From Candidatus Cloacimonadota bacterium (lineage in GTDB: Bacteria > Cloacimonadota > Cloacimonadia > Cloacimonadales > JAJBBL01): 64,000 nt of DNA. Both the position numbers and the translations under genes were made by a program. The notes beneath the pieces were generated by a model. It had not been told where the DNA came from. It searched no databases and was given only the letters and a program-made list of their open reading frames with translations. Shown here in pieces: positions 28,305 to 36,768 of this stretch (the first letter of the stretch is position 1; each line of letters opens with the position of its first letter). The stretch covers positions 59,932 through 123,931 of the forward strand of contig JAHYIR010000005.1 in the NCBI GenBank assembly GCA_019429305.1. The letters are read 5' to 3'.

Positions 28305-28781
28305 ATGAAAATCGGCTTAGGTTATGATGTACATCGTCTGATTGAGGGACGAAAGTTAATCCTCGGTGGCGTGGAAATCCCCTTCTCAAAAGGTTGCTTA
28401 GGGCATTCTGATGCCGATGTACTTATTCATTCTCTTATTGATGCTTTGTTAGGTGCTCTGGCATTAGGTGATATCGGTAAGTTATTCCCCGACTCTGATG
28501 ATAAATACAAGGACATCGATAGCAGGATCCTCTTACGGAAATCTTACAATCTGGTAAAAGGAAAGGATTACCAGATCGGCAACATTGACATTACTATCTG
28601 TTTACAGGAACCTAAGTTATGTCATTATATTGAGGCAATGCGCAAGAATCTGGCTTCTGACTTAGAGACCGATATTGCTAATATTTCCGTAAAAGCTACT
28701 ACTGAAGAGGGTTTAGGGATCAGTGGTTCTCAAGACGGAGTTTGTTGCTATTCGGTTGTTCTGCTAAATCCAATATCCTAA
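28305..28781 (+). CDS. ispF: 2-C-methyl-D-erythritol 2,4-cyclodiphosphate synthase
   Basis: It cyclises CDP-ME 2-phosphate to MEcPP in the MEP pathway. The 158 aa carry GYDVHRL at residues 6-12 (metal Asp and His), LGGVEIPFSKGCLGHSDADVL (split around the zinc His), GDIGKLFPDSD and, late, KATTEEGLGISG. Length and motifs are normal. It ends the ispD-glm-ispF operon and converges on the minus-strand gene, whose stop lies 1 bp away. Confidence 0.96.
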   Translation: MKIGLGYDVHRLIEGRKLILGGVEIPFSKGCLGHSDADVLIHSLIDALLGALALGDIGKLFPDSDDKYKDIDSRILLRKSYNLVKGKDYQIGNIDITICLQEPKLCHYIEAMRKNLASDLETDIANISVKATTEEGLGISGSQDGVCCYSVVLLNPIS

Positions 28782-28782
28782 A

Positions 28783-29541
28783 CTATTTCAAGATATCTCT
28801 ATACATTTCTAATCTATATTGATAAGTATTATAATGTGGATCTTTTTCTTTTTTAATCTTGTATTCACTGGTACTGCCAATACTCTTATTAGCCGCTCCC
28901 GAAGGTGAGATTAAGATCGAGACACGAAGAAATTTACTTCTGTCTGTTACGATCTCTGAACGATCTTTATCATAATAGACTTGATCTTTAAATGCTCTCA
29001 TAAACCCACGGAAGACGAAGTTACCGGTGAATATCAAATGATTTATATTCTTGTGTGTGACTAAGAGAGCCGGAATATTTCTGTATTGAGTGGAGTAGAG
29101 GGCAATATCACCGGAACAAACTCTCAGTTCTTGCCAATTTCTATATTTGGGTATAGATGCTGGCAGGACATAACATTTATTTACTTTATCATATACTTTT
29201 CTGACACATATATCAATGATGTCGGTAACAGCAGTGTTGGTATCAGTTAACCATTCTTGAATAGTATTGAGATTCAGTGGCTCAATCTTATAGATATCAG
29301 CGATGATCTTCCAAAAGAGATTCTCATCGCTCCCGTAATAGAAATAAAGATCTCTTGCAGTTTTCGGATTTCTAATCAGGTAATCATTATAGAGTGTATT
29401 GATAGGATCGCTGTTATCGTCTTTGATCTTTCTAGTCAGCTTTATCGGAGGAAAACTGCCGATGATCAATCTCTTTGCATTATTAGGTATAAAAGATGGA
29501 TAGGGATGAACCTCATAAAATAGATCGTTACACGATTTCAT
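28783..29541 (-). CDS. Uracil-DNA-glycosylase-like protein
   Basis: A 252-aa protein that looks like a member of the uracil-DNA glycosylase superfamily. LIIGSFPP near residue 26 resembles the GxxPG/GxFPP water-activating loop, YYGSDENLFWKII (about 68) resembles the YGNPxNxFWK segment of mismatch-type glycosylases, and LIFTGNFVFRGF may be the late GxxxA/R-type loop. No HPSP-like motif is obvious. The gene overlaps the feoC-like gene by 14 bp, so it is read from the iron operon. Activity is inferred from family resemblance only. Confidence 0.5.
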   Translation of the reverse strand: MKSCNDLFYEVHPYPSFIPNNAKRLIIGSFPPIKLTRKIKDDNSDPINTLYNDYLIRNPKTARDLYFYYGSDENLFWKIIADIYKIEPLNLNTIQEWLTDTNTAVTDIIDICVRKVYDKVNKCYVLPASIPKYRNWQELRVCSGDIALYSTQYRNIPALLVTHKNINHLIFTGNFVFRGFMRAFKDQVYYDKDRSEIVTDRSKFLRVSILISPSGAANKSIGSTSEYKIKKEKDPHYNTYQYRLEMYRDILK

Positions 29542-29749
29542 AAAAGATCAAATCACCACGTTTGAGACAGGTAGTACAATCTTTCATACAACCATGACAA
29601 AGAATAGTATCTTTCTTAACTAAGTTCTTACGGGAAAGCTGTTCCATTATCTGTTCGATAACTTCTTCCCTTTGCTTACTCAAAACGCTCAGGTCACTAA
29701 GAGAAATTCTCTTTTTCTCCTTGATGATAGCTAACAATTCGGGAATCAC
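29528..29749 (-). CDS. FeoC-like transcriptional regulator
   Basis: A 73-aa protein. The N-terminal 50 residues form a likely winged helix (ISLSDLSVLSKQREEVIEQIMEQLSRKNLV), and the C-terminal part holds a compact cysteine cluster CHGCMKDCTTC (four Cys). FeoC proteins have just this design and are thought to bind an iron-sulfur cluster and modulate FeoB. It follows feoA by 22 bp, matching the usual feoABC order apart from the upstream feoB. Confidence 0.75.
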   Translation of the reverse strand: MIPELLAIIKEKKRISLSDLSVLSKQREEVIEQIMEQLSRKNLVKKDTILCHGCMKDCTTCLKRGDLIFYEIV

Positions 29750-29771
29750 TATAGATCCCTCAATAAAAATT

Positions 29772-30158
29772 CTATTTCTCGTTTACCGAATCAACATCGG
29801 TAAATGCCTTTGTTATTATCTTTTTTGCTATAGATTTAGGGAGAATATATCTTGTAGTATCAAGACAGACGATCATATTGGAATCTGCGGGTTCATTTTT
29901 ATAGACAGCGATAGTTTTACCGGGATTGAGTCCAATTTCTTTGGTCATCTTATTGGGATTGAAGCTGACGATACATAAAGATCCGGCAGGGCACTCACAG
30001 AGAGGGATCTCATTCTTCCCCATAGCTTCCCAAGCAGCTAAAGATTTTCCATGACGTCGCCTACGTCTCATGTGACATCTATCTTGCTGATTACATCCGA
30101 TGTTGACTTCTTTGATAAGACCATTATCATCATTACCCTTTTTACGAAAAATACTCAT
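29772..30158 (-). CDS. feoA: FeoA-domain protein with a Cys/Arg-rich N-terminal extension
   Basis: Residues 53-125 form an SH3-like FeoA domain (CPAGSLCIVSFNPNKMTKEIG, then LNPGKTIAVYKN). FeoA interacts with FeoB to support ferrous iron uptake. Most FeoA proteins have about 75-85 residues; this one has 128 because of an added N-terminus with CNQQDRCHMRRRRRHGK. That part has Cys, His and Arg residues and could bind metal or a partner, but I know no such domain. Its ATG directly follows the feoB TAA, giving TAAATG. Confidence 0.83.
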   Translation of the reverse strand: MSIFRKKGNDDNGLIKEVNIGCNQQDRCHMRRRRRHGKSLAAWEAMGKNEIPLCECPAGSLCIVSFNPNKMTKEIGLNPGKTIAVYKNEPADSNMIVCLDTTRYILPKSIAKKIITKAFTDVDSVNEK

Positions 30159-32384
30159 TTATATCCTCTTTGTTAATTTTCTTTTACCTATAAAACGCAA
30201 CAATAGGAAGATTATGACATATAATCCTATACTGATTGATATCCATTGGATAGCACCCTGTGGATTCTCAAAGAAGATGCTGAACTGGTAGAAGAGTGTA
30301 GCTATGATCCATGCCAGAATTGTCAGATACCCCACAGAGAAGAGAGTCCATTTAAGATTTGTTTCTCGATAGATAGCACCGATAGCAGCCACACAGGGCA
30401 TGTAGATCAAGACAAATAAAAGATAAGCAAAAGCGTTATTTCTCCCACCGAAACGTTTTATCATCTCACCTTCGCTTTTGATCTCAAACTCTTCTTCTTC
30501 ACTTGAAAATCCTTCCGGTATTGCCGAAAATGCCTCTCTAATTCCCTGCCAAAATTGAAAATCCTCTTCCTCGATCTCTTCCTCTCCGCCAAGTGTTTCA
30601 TAAAGAGTTCCCAAGGTTCCTATGATAACCTCCTTAGCAAAAACTCCGGTAAACAAACCGACAGTTGCCGGCCAGTTATCCTGACTTATTCCCATTGGTG
30701 AAAAGATTGGGGTAAGATATCTCCCTGTAGCACTCAAGATCGATTTTTCAGATTCAGCAAAGCGAAACTGCCCGTCAGTACCCAATGAGTTGAGAAAAGA
30801 GAGCACGATTACTGCTAAAATAATGACTTTACCCGCTCTGAGGATAAAACTCTTCAATCTCCGCCAAGTATGCATAAAGATTCCGTTCATAGTCGGAATA
30901 TGATAGAGTGGTAACTCCATAACGAATGATGAAGTCTCTCCTTTGAAGAGGGTGCTTTTGAATATGAAACCGGTAAAAATTGCCAAGAGGATGCCGATCA
31001 AATATAATAGAAAGATGATCCTTCCTCCGGTTGCAGGAAAGAATATGGCAGCAAATAGAGCATAAACAGGCAGTTTAGCTCCACAAGACATAAAGGGATT
31101 GATGAGGATCGTCAAAATCCTGTCCTTTTCATTCTCCAAGGTTCGGGTTGCCATTATTGCCGGCACATTACAACCAAAGCCAACCAGCATCGGAATGAAA
31201 GCTTTGCCGGGTAAGCCGATATAACGCATAAAACGATCCATAACAAAGGCAGCACGAGACATGTAACCCGAATCTTCCAGTATGGATAATGAGAAGAAGA
31301 TAAAAAATATGGGTGGTATAAAGGTTGATACCGTTCTGATTCCATTCCCTATACCGTGAGCTAAAAAGGTGATCAACCAAGCCGGCGCATTAATCGACAT
31401 TAATAAATGGGCAAATCCATCGACAAATATAGTGCCGAAGAATCTGTCAAAAAACTCGATAAAGGGTTCCCCGACTCCAATAGTAAGAAGAAAGACCAGA
31501 TACAGGATCACTAAAAATATCGGTACTCCGAATAAACGATTTAGTACAATTTGATCAATGACATCGGTCAACCCTCTTTGAAAATGGCTCTCTTTATGAA
31601 TAACATCCTTAGTTAAGCCGTTTATGAAACCGTAACGACCATCGAGCACTACTATATCTGCCTCTTGTCCGGTATGTTTACTGATCTTATGAGAAGCTGC
31701 TTGTACATGATCAGCTAACTCTCTATTGGTTAATTCTGAAGCCAAGGGATCGCTCTCCAGAAGCTTTATTGCTAACCAACGACTATCAACGGCATGTTTA
31801 TCAGCATAAGGCTCAACCTCTTTCTGTAATTCCCCGATTACCTCTTCTACAATAGAATCATAATACACCTTAGTTGGAGATATTGGTGTTGCTTGCATCG
31901 CCGACAAAATTGTGTCTTTCAGTTCTTCCAGACCACTCTTCTTACTCGCTATTATAGGAACTACAGGACATCCTAAATGTTGTGCCAAATGTTCTACTTC
32001 GATCTTGACTCTTCGCTGTTGTGCTACATCCATCATATTTAGTGCCACAATGAGCGGTCTTTTCATTTCTATGATCTGAGTTGTCAGATAAAGACTTCGT
32101 TCTAGATTTGAGGCATCGATAATATTTACGACTAAATCGGGCTCATTATGTAAGATATATTCACGAGCTATCTTTTCATCTAAAGAGTAAGCAGAAAAGG
32201 AGTAGATCCCAGGCAGGTCAACAACTTCAATTTTCTGATCTTGATGAATATATTGACCCTCTTTCCGTTCTACAGTAACACCCGGCCAATTACCGACCCG
32301 TTGTTTAAACCCTGTCAGAGCATTGAAGAGAGTAGTTTTGCCACTATTGGGATTGCCTGCTAAAGCTATTTTCAAAGTTTTCAT
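30159..32384 (-). CDS. feoB: Ferrous iron transport protein B
   Basis: FeoB is the inner-membrane Fe(II) transporter with a regulatory G domain. The 741 aa begin with GNPNSGKTTLFNALTG (G1, residues 10-25), VDLPGIYSFSAYS (G3) and NMMD (G4). A helical S domain follows, then the membrane part with two Gate regions; Gly/Cys-containing GCNVPAIMATRTLE and FMSCGAKLPVYALF match the conserved permeation segments. A loop of about 65 residues near residues 585-650 is acidic (EEEIEEEDFQ). feoA follows without a gap and fur precedes by 16 bp. Confidence 0.96.
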   Translation of the reverse strand: MKTLKIALAGNPNSGKTTLFNALTGFKQRVGNWPGVTVERKEGQYIHQDQKIEVVDLPGIYSFSAYSLDEKIAREYILHNEPDLVVNIIDASNLERSLYLTTQIIEMKRPLIVALNMMDVAQQRRVKIEVEHLAQHLGCPVVPIIASKKSGLEELKDTILSAMQATPISPTKVYYDSIVEEVIGELQKEVEPYADKHAVDSRWLAIKLLESDPLASELTNRELADHVQAASHKISKHTGQEADIVVLDGRYGFINGLTKDVIHKESHFQRGLTDVIDQIVLNRLFGVPIFLVILYLVFLLTIGVGEPFIEFFDRFFGTIFVDGFAHLLMSINAPAWLITFLAHGIGNGIRTVSTFIPPIFFIFFSLSILEDSGYMSRAAFVMDRFMRYIGLPGKAFIPMLVGFGCNVPAIMATRTLENEKDRILTILINPFMSCGAKLPVYALFAAIFFPATGGRIIFLLYLIGILLAIFTGFIFKSTLFKGETSSFVMELPLYHIPTMNGIFMHTWRRLKSFILRAGKVIILAVIVLSFLNSLGTDGQFRFAESEKSILSATGRYLTPIFSPMGISQDNWPATVGLFTGVFAKEVIIGTLGTLYETLGGEEEIEEEDFQFWQGIREAFSAIPEGFSSEEEEFEIKSEGEMIKRFGGRNNAFAYLLFVLIYMPCVAAIGAIYRETNLKWTLFSVGYLTILAWIIATLFYQFSIFFENPQGAIQWISISIGLYVIIFLLLRFIGKRKLTKRI

Positions 32385-32400
32385 AGTATTACATTTTTCC

Positions 32401-32832
32401 TTATGGCTTTTTGCGACAAAGGGAACAGAGTCCCTTTATTCTCACAGTGTTATCTTGCATGGAAAAACCGTTATGTTTAGCAATACGGTTTAATACCCGC
32501 TCTAATTCTTCATCTGTCTGTTCCACTATCCTGCCACAGGCAACACAGAGCAGATGCAGATGATTGGGATGACCATAGATATGCTCATAATGCTCTTTGC
32601 TTTCATCACACATAGATTTGCGGATCAATCCTGCTTGTAGCAGATAGGGGAGGGTGCGATATACAGTTGCCAGAGATACATTGCTTTTATTATTACGCAT
32701 CATTTGATACAACTCCTCTGCATCGAAATGAGAATGAATTGCAAAAACGGCATCTAAAATCGCTTCACGTGGTCGGGTTAACTTCAAACCTCGTGATTGT
32801 AAATAATTAATGAATACTTCTCTGTATTCCAT
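32401..32832 (-). CDS. fur: Fur-family transcriptional regulator
   Basis: A 143-aa metal-responsive repressor. An N-terminal winged helix (LKLTRPREAILDAV; VSLATVYRTLPYLLQAG) is followed by the dimerisation domain with HLHLLCVACGRI and CSLC, the two CxxC zinc pairs. A second ATG (32832) is preferred over the ATG at 32841, which lies only one base after AAGGAG. Position at the head of feoB-feoA-feoC and the Fur-box-like palindrome upstream argue for iron-sensing and autoregulation. PerR or Zur specificity cannot be excluded. Confidence 0.86.
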   Translation of the reverse strand: MEYREVFINYLQSRGLKLTRPREAILDAVFAIHSHFDAEELYQMMRNNKSNVSLATVYRTLPYLLQAGLIRKSMCDESKEHYEHIYGHPNHLHLLCVACGRIVEQTDEELERVLNRIAKHNGFSMQDNTVRIKGLCSLCRKKP

Positions 32833-32908
32833 TGTATTCATACTCCTTGAACACTCGATAACTTAGGTAACACGATTTTCAAACCACTGAACACTGTCAA
32901 GATATAAA

Positions 32909-32923
32909 TGAGAATAATACTCA
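32909..32923. promoter_or_regulatory. Fur-box-like operator
   Basis: The sequence TGAGAATAATACTCA matches the 7-1-7 Fur consensus TGATAATnATTATCA at 12 of its 14 fixed positions and is a near-palindrome. It lies 77 bp upstream of the fur start. A TTGACA on the minus strand (32895-32900) is adjacent. It probably represses fur-feoBAC when iron is sufficient. Confidence 0.65.
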
Positions 32924-33013
32924 TTTGCATTTCAGCGGCTAAGATTGCTAACTAATTGATTCTGAGGTTAAGCCGATTTTAAATGAGAGCGATATAGGAT
33001 TTAACTTGTTATG

Positions 33014-33069
33014 AACCATTAGGAAGGGATATAGTCGGATATATCCGACTATATCCCTTCCTAATGGTT
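33014..33069. repeat. Perfect 56-bp palindrome
   Basis: All 28 bases of 33014-33041 are complementary to 33042-33069, checked base by base, with the centre at 33041/33042. There is no spacer and no following T-run. Its end (CTAATGGTTAAA) is like the ends of the hairpins near 4137 and 59911. Confidence 0.9.
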
Positions 33070-33343
33070 AAATTTAAGAAACACAACTCAAATTGATAAG
33101 TTAACTATAGTGTAATGATTAATAATACTGTGAATTGAGTAAAAGTATCGGTTTTCTGGTATTCTGTAATTATAGGTTGATAAGCAAAGACGAGAGTATC
33201 GAAAGGTTGACAATCTTTAGATAATAAAATATTTGTTAATCGTGTGATAAGCGATTTTAGTGAGAATAATATAAGAAGGTTATCGTAAAAAATACAACAT
33301 GTGTATTCTGTGATTTAAATCAATCCTTTTATTGGAGGTAAAT

Positions 33344-34696
33344 ATGAGAGAAAGGATGTGCGGTTTTATGGTGTTGATAATCATCTCTCTGTTAGTCATT
33401 AGTTGCAGTGAGAAAACAACCGAGCCGGAGAATAGGGTTTCTACACCGGAATTCGATCCACCGGCAGGTATCTATTCTCCACCACTATTTGTTGCTATAA
33501 CCTGTGAAACAGAAGGAGTAATCATCAGGTATACAACCGATGGTAGTATGCCAACATCGTCATCATCAAGATATACAGAACCGATTGAGATCATAACCCA
33601 TACACAATTAAGGGCTGTAGCTTTCAAATTCGGCTGGAAGGAGAGTTTTCCCGGTAATGCATATTATGAAATTTATGATATAGTTCCTGATGCTATTCAC
33701 CCATCAGAAGGTGACGGTACGGAAGAAAATCCTTATCAGATAGCGACACTGGAGAATCTTTACTGGATTAGTGCAAATTCTGATAAATGGAGTAAACATT
33801 ATATGCAAACTGCCGATATTGATGCTTCAGCAACCAGCGACTGGTTTGATGAACAGGGTTGGTTACCGATAGGATGGTCTCCTACTGATGGTAGATATGG
33901 GTGTTTTACGGGAACATATGATGGTCAGGGTTATACCATTGAAGGCTTGTATTCAAATCGCAGTGAAATGAATGGTAATGGTCTTTTGGGTATAGTCAGG
34001 AATGCATCAATTCAGAATCTGTTTATGACAAATGTTGATATTACAGGAGATTGGTATGTAGGTGGTTTGGCAGCTATGGCATGTAATTCTGAAATAATAA
34101 ACTGCCATGTCTCCGGAGTTGTTAATGGTACTCGCTGTGTTGGAGGTCTTGTTGGTAGTGCTTATTTTTACTCAAGAGTTTCCGACAGCAGCAGTAGTGC
34201 TTATGTCAACGGAGATGTTGAATCGGGTGGATTGATTGGACGTGCTGATTTTTCTATAGTTGAAAATAGTTATAGTAAAGGTATTGTTGAAGGAAATAGA
34301 TGGATCGGTGGTTTAGTTGGTACTCTATGGTATTCCTCAATAGTTAATAGTTATTGCACGGGTGATGTAACAGGTGATAGTGTAGTTGGTGGTTTAGTAG
34401 GTATGAATGGGAATGTATCTTTGATAACGAACTGTTACAGTACTGGTAGTGTAACCGGTGAAGAGGATACCGGGGGACTAGTTGGAATAACATCAGAAGG
34501 AGTTGTTGTGGAGAGTTTCTGGGATTTTGAAACTTCCGGGCAGACTGAAAGTTCAGGTGGAGAGGGAAAAAGTACGGAAGAAATGAAGACTGAGTCCACT
34601 TATACGGATGTGGGCTGGGATTTTGATACCATCTGGTCGATAAACGGAAATATCAATGAAGGTTATCCTTATCTACAAAGTAACCTGCCAAACTGA
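33344..34696 (+). CDS. GLUG-repeat lipoprotein
   Basis: A 450-aa surface or periplasmic lipoprotein. The hydrophobic leader ends in LVISC, a good lipobox, giving a lipidated Cys near residue 22. Residues 35-105 resemble a CHB_HEX_C-type beta-sandwich (DPPAGIYSPPLFVAI, then YTTDGSMPT). The remaining part is the GLUG type: HYMQTADIDASAT, GTYDGQGYTIEGLYSN, then five or more repeats of the form GGLVG...NSYSTGxVTG. It ends with WDFDTIWSINGNINEGYPYL, as in each GLUG block of the giant protein at 40818-51443. Such domains occur in adhesins and exported enzymes; the role here is unknown. The ATG at 33344 has GGAGG five bases upstream. Confidence 0.82.
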   Translation: MRERMCGFMVLIIISLLVISCSEKTTEPENRVSTPEFDPPAGIYSPPLFVAITCETEGVIIRYTTDGSMPTSSSSRYTEPIEIITHTQLRAVAFKFGWKESFPGNAYYEIYDIVPDAIHPSEGDGTEENPYQIATLENLYWISANSDKWSKHYMQTADIDASATSDWFDEQGWLPIGWSPTDGRYGCFTGTYDGQGYTIEGLYSNRSEMNGNGLLGIVRNASIQNLFMTNVDITGDWYVGGLAAMACNSEIINCHVSGVVNGTRCVGGLVGSAYFYSRVSDSSSSAYVNGDVESGGLIGRADFSIVENSYSKGIVEGNRWIGGLVGTLWYSSIVNSYCTGDVTGDSVVGGLVGMNGNVSLITNCYSTGSVTGEEDTGGLVGITSEGVVVESFWDFETSGQTESSGGEGKSTEEMKTESTYTDVGWDFDTIWSINGNINEGYPYLQSNLPN

Positions 34697-34828
34697 AACT
34701 GGGGATTGGATAATCACGTATGTAAATTCCTGATAAAAATTCAAAAATATTGACAATTAAGCCCTATCAAAAATTATTTCAATCTCTATAACTTATGAAT
34801 TATAAAGCAGATAAGGAGATTGAAAGTA

Positions 34829-36352
34829 ATGTCAGACAAAGTTAAAACAGCGATAACACCAACAAGAAATGAGGATTATCCTCAGTGGTATCAGCAGGTA
34901 ATCAAGGCAGCGGATTTAGCGGAGAATAGTGAAGTACGGGGCTGTATGGTTATCAAACCATGGGGATATGCGATCTGGGAAAATATTCAGAGCAGTTTAG
35001 ATGCGATGTTTAAAGAGACGGGGCATCGGAATGCCTATTTTCCCCTCTTCATCCCGAAGAGTTTCTTTGAGAAAGAAGCTGAACACGTCGAAGGATTTGC
35101 CAAAGAATGTGCTGTAGTTACTCACAGCCGTTTAGAAGATGATGGTAAAGGTGGTCTTAAAGCAGCTGGCGAGTTAACAGAACCTTTGATAGTCAGACCA
35201 ACCAGTGAGACGATCATAGGAGCTTCGTTCAGCCGTTGGGTAAGTTCATATCGTGATTTACCTTTATTGATCAATCAATGGGCTAATGTTGTACGTTGGG
35301 AATTACGGACTCGACTCTTTTTACGCACTACCGAATTCCTTTGGCAGGAAGGTCATACCGTTCATGCCTCTGAAGAAGAGGCGGTAGAAGAGACTTACCG
35401 TATGCTCGATGTCTATGCTGAATTTGCCGAAAAATATCTGGCAATACCGGTAATTAAAGGCGAGAAGACAGCTGGAGAGCGTTTCCCTGGTGCATTGCAG
35501 ACTTTCTGTATCGAAGCGATGATGCAAGATAGAAAGGCATTACAATCAGGAACTTCGCACTTTTTAGGGCAGAATTTTGCCAAAGCATCAGAGATCAAAT
35601 TTCAGAGTAAAGAGGGGCGTGAAGAATATGCCTGGACTACCTCTTGGGGGGTATCTACCAGAATGATCGGTGCTTTGATCATGGCACACAGTGATGATGA
35701 TGGTCTGATCTTACCACCCAGAATAGCTCCTGCTCATATCGCCATTATTCCTATTCATCGCAATGAAGAAGATAGGATAGTAGTAGATAATTATATCAAG
35801 AAGCTCTTGCAGGACTTGAAAGGGTTAACTTATCATGACCGTAAGCTCTTAATAGAATATGATACCCGAGATATTAACGGTGGAGAAAAGAACTGGCAGT
35901 GGATCAAGAAAGGTATCCCTATTCGTTTGGAGATAGGACCTCGTGATGTGCAAAACGATTCTGTCTTTATGGGACAGCGTACTAAATCTCCCAAAGAGAA
36001 GAAATCGATATCAAGGACTGAGTTTGTCAACAATGTTATCTCTTATCTTGATGCAATACAGGAAGAGATCTATAATCGAGCATTAGAGTTAAGAAAGCAA
36101 CATACCAAAAAAATAGATGATAAAGAAGAATTTTACCGCTTCTTTACTCCCAAGAATGAAGATAAACCGGAGATCCATGGTGGTTTTGCCTTTTCACACT
36201 GGTGCGGCAGCACAGAATGTGAAGATAAGATCAAAGATGATCTGAAAGTGACTATCCGCTGTATTCCCTTAGAAGGGGAAAGAGAGGAAGGTATCTGCTT
36301 TTTGTGCGGTAAGAAGAGCGAACAACGGGTCTATTTTGCCAAGAATTATTAA
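34829..36352 (+). CDS. proS: Proline--tRNA ligase, eukaryote/archaeon-like type
   Basis: It charges tRNA-Pro. At 507 aa without an inserted editing domain it is the ProS type 3 (archaeal/eukaryotic-like) form. Class II motifs are visible: IVRPTSETII, RWELRTRLFLRTTEFLWQEGHT with VHASEEEA, and GTSHFLGQNFAKA. The C-terminal extension ends in a Cys-containing zinc-like region (WCGSTECEDKIK, GICFLCGKK). The ATG at 34829 is chosen over a TTG nine bases earlier; AAGGAG lies ten bases before it. An S4-domain gene follows after 26 bp. Confidence 0.95.
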   Translation: MSDKVKTAITPTRNEDYPQWYQQVIKAADLAENSEVRGCMVIKPWGYAIWENIQSSLDAMFKETGHRNAYFPLFIPKSFFEKEAEHVEGFAKECAVVTHSRLEDDGKGGLKAAGELTEPLIVRPTSETIIGASFSRWVSSYRDLPLLINQWANVVRWELRTRLFLRTTEFLWQEGHTVHASEEEAVEETYRMLDVYAEFAEKYLAIPVIKGEKTAGERFPGALQTFCIEAMMQDRKALQSGTSHFLGQNFAKASEIKFQSKEGREEYAWTTSWGVSTRMIGALIMAHSDDDGLILPPRIAPAHIAIIPIHRNEEDRIVVDNYIKKLLQDLKGLTYHDRKLLIEYDTRDINGGEKNWQWIKKGIPIRLEIGPRDVQNDSVFMGQRTKSPKEKKSISRTEFVNNVISYLDAIQEEIYNRALELRKQHTKKIDDKEEFYRFFTPKNEDKPEIHGGFAFSHWCGSTECEDKIKDDLKVTIRCIPLEGEREEGICFLCGKKSEQRVYFAKNY

Positions 36353-36378
36353 TTTACTTCGGATTTTGGACTAAAGAG

Positions 36379-36768
36379 ATGAGATTCAGGTTAAATAAGC
36401 ACGAAGACGAGATTACTTTAGAAGCTTTTCTAAAGGCGGTAGGAGCAAATGATGACTATCAACAAATACGCTTCATGATCAAGGATGGCAAAGTCTGGGT
36501 AAACGGAGATAAGGAAATTGCCCGAAGAAGGTTGTTGAAAGCCGGCGATAATGTAGCTTTTGAGGATCGTTACTATATAATATTTCCGCACCGTGAAGAG
36601 TATGTCAAGAAACCAAGAAAACCTGAAAAAGATCAGAGAGGTAGTCCTTTTGACGAAAGAATTAAGACCGAAAAGGTGTTGCATCATAAGAAACCGTTAC
36701 AGTGGTCCGAGAAGAAGGTAGTGAAGAAGGTAAAGAGCAAGACAGATAGCAGTAAAGAGAATAGTTAA
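36379..36768 (+). CDS. S4-domain RNA-binding protein
   Basis: A 129-aa protein. Residues 12-65 have the S4 pattern (ITLEAFLKAVG, FMIKDGKVWVNGD, RRLLKAGDNV), an RNA-binding fold found in small ribosome-associated proteins such as YaaA/YlmH and RqcP. The C-terminal 55 residues are Lys-rich and probably disordered, adding RNA affinity. Its stop overlaps the cinA start (TAATG), so translation is coupled. The exact RNA target is unknown. Confidence 0.78.
   Translation: MRFRLNKHEDEITLEAFLKAVGANDDYQQIRFMIKDGKVWVNGDKEIARRRLLKAGDNVAFEDRYYIIFPHREEYVKKPRKPEKDQRGSPFDERIKTEKVLHHKKPLQWSEKKVVKKVKSKTDSSKENS

Larger units (their letters stand above)
32833..33343. other. Intergenic region between fur and the GLUG lipoprotein gene
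   Basis: 511 bp with divergent genes on either side. It holds the Fur-box-like site, the perfect 56-bp palindrome at 33014-33069, a TTGACA at 33207-33212 that may be a -35 for the GLUG gene (the -10, TATTTG at 33230, is weak), and a GGAGG before 33344. No gene is supported. Confidence 0.55.
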
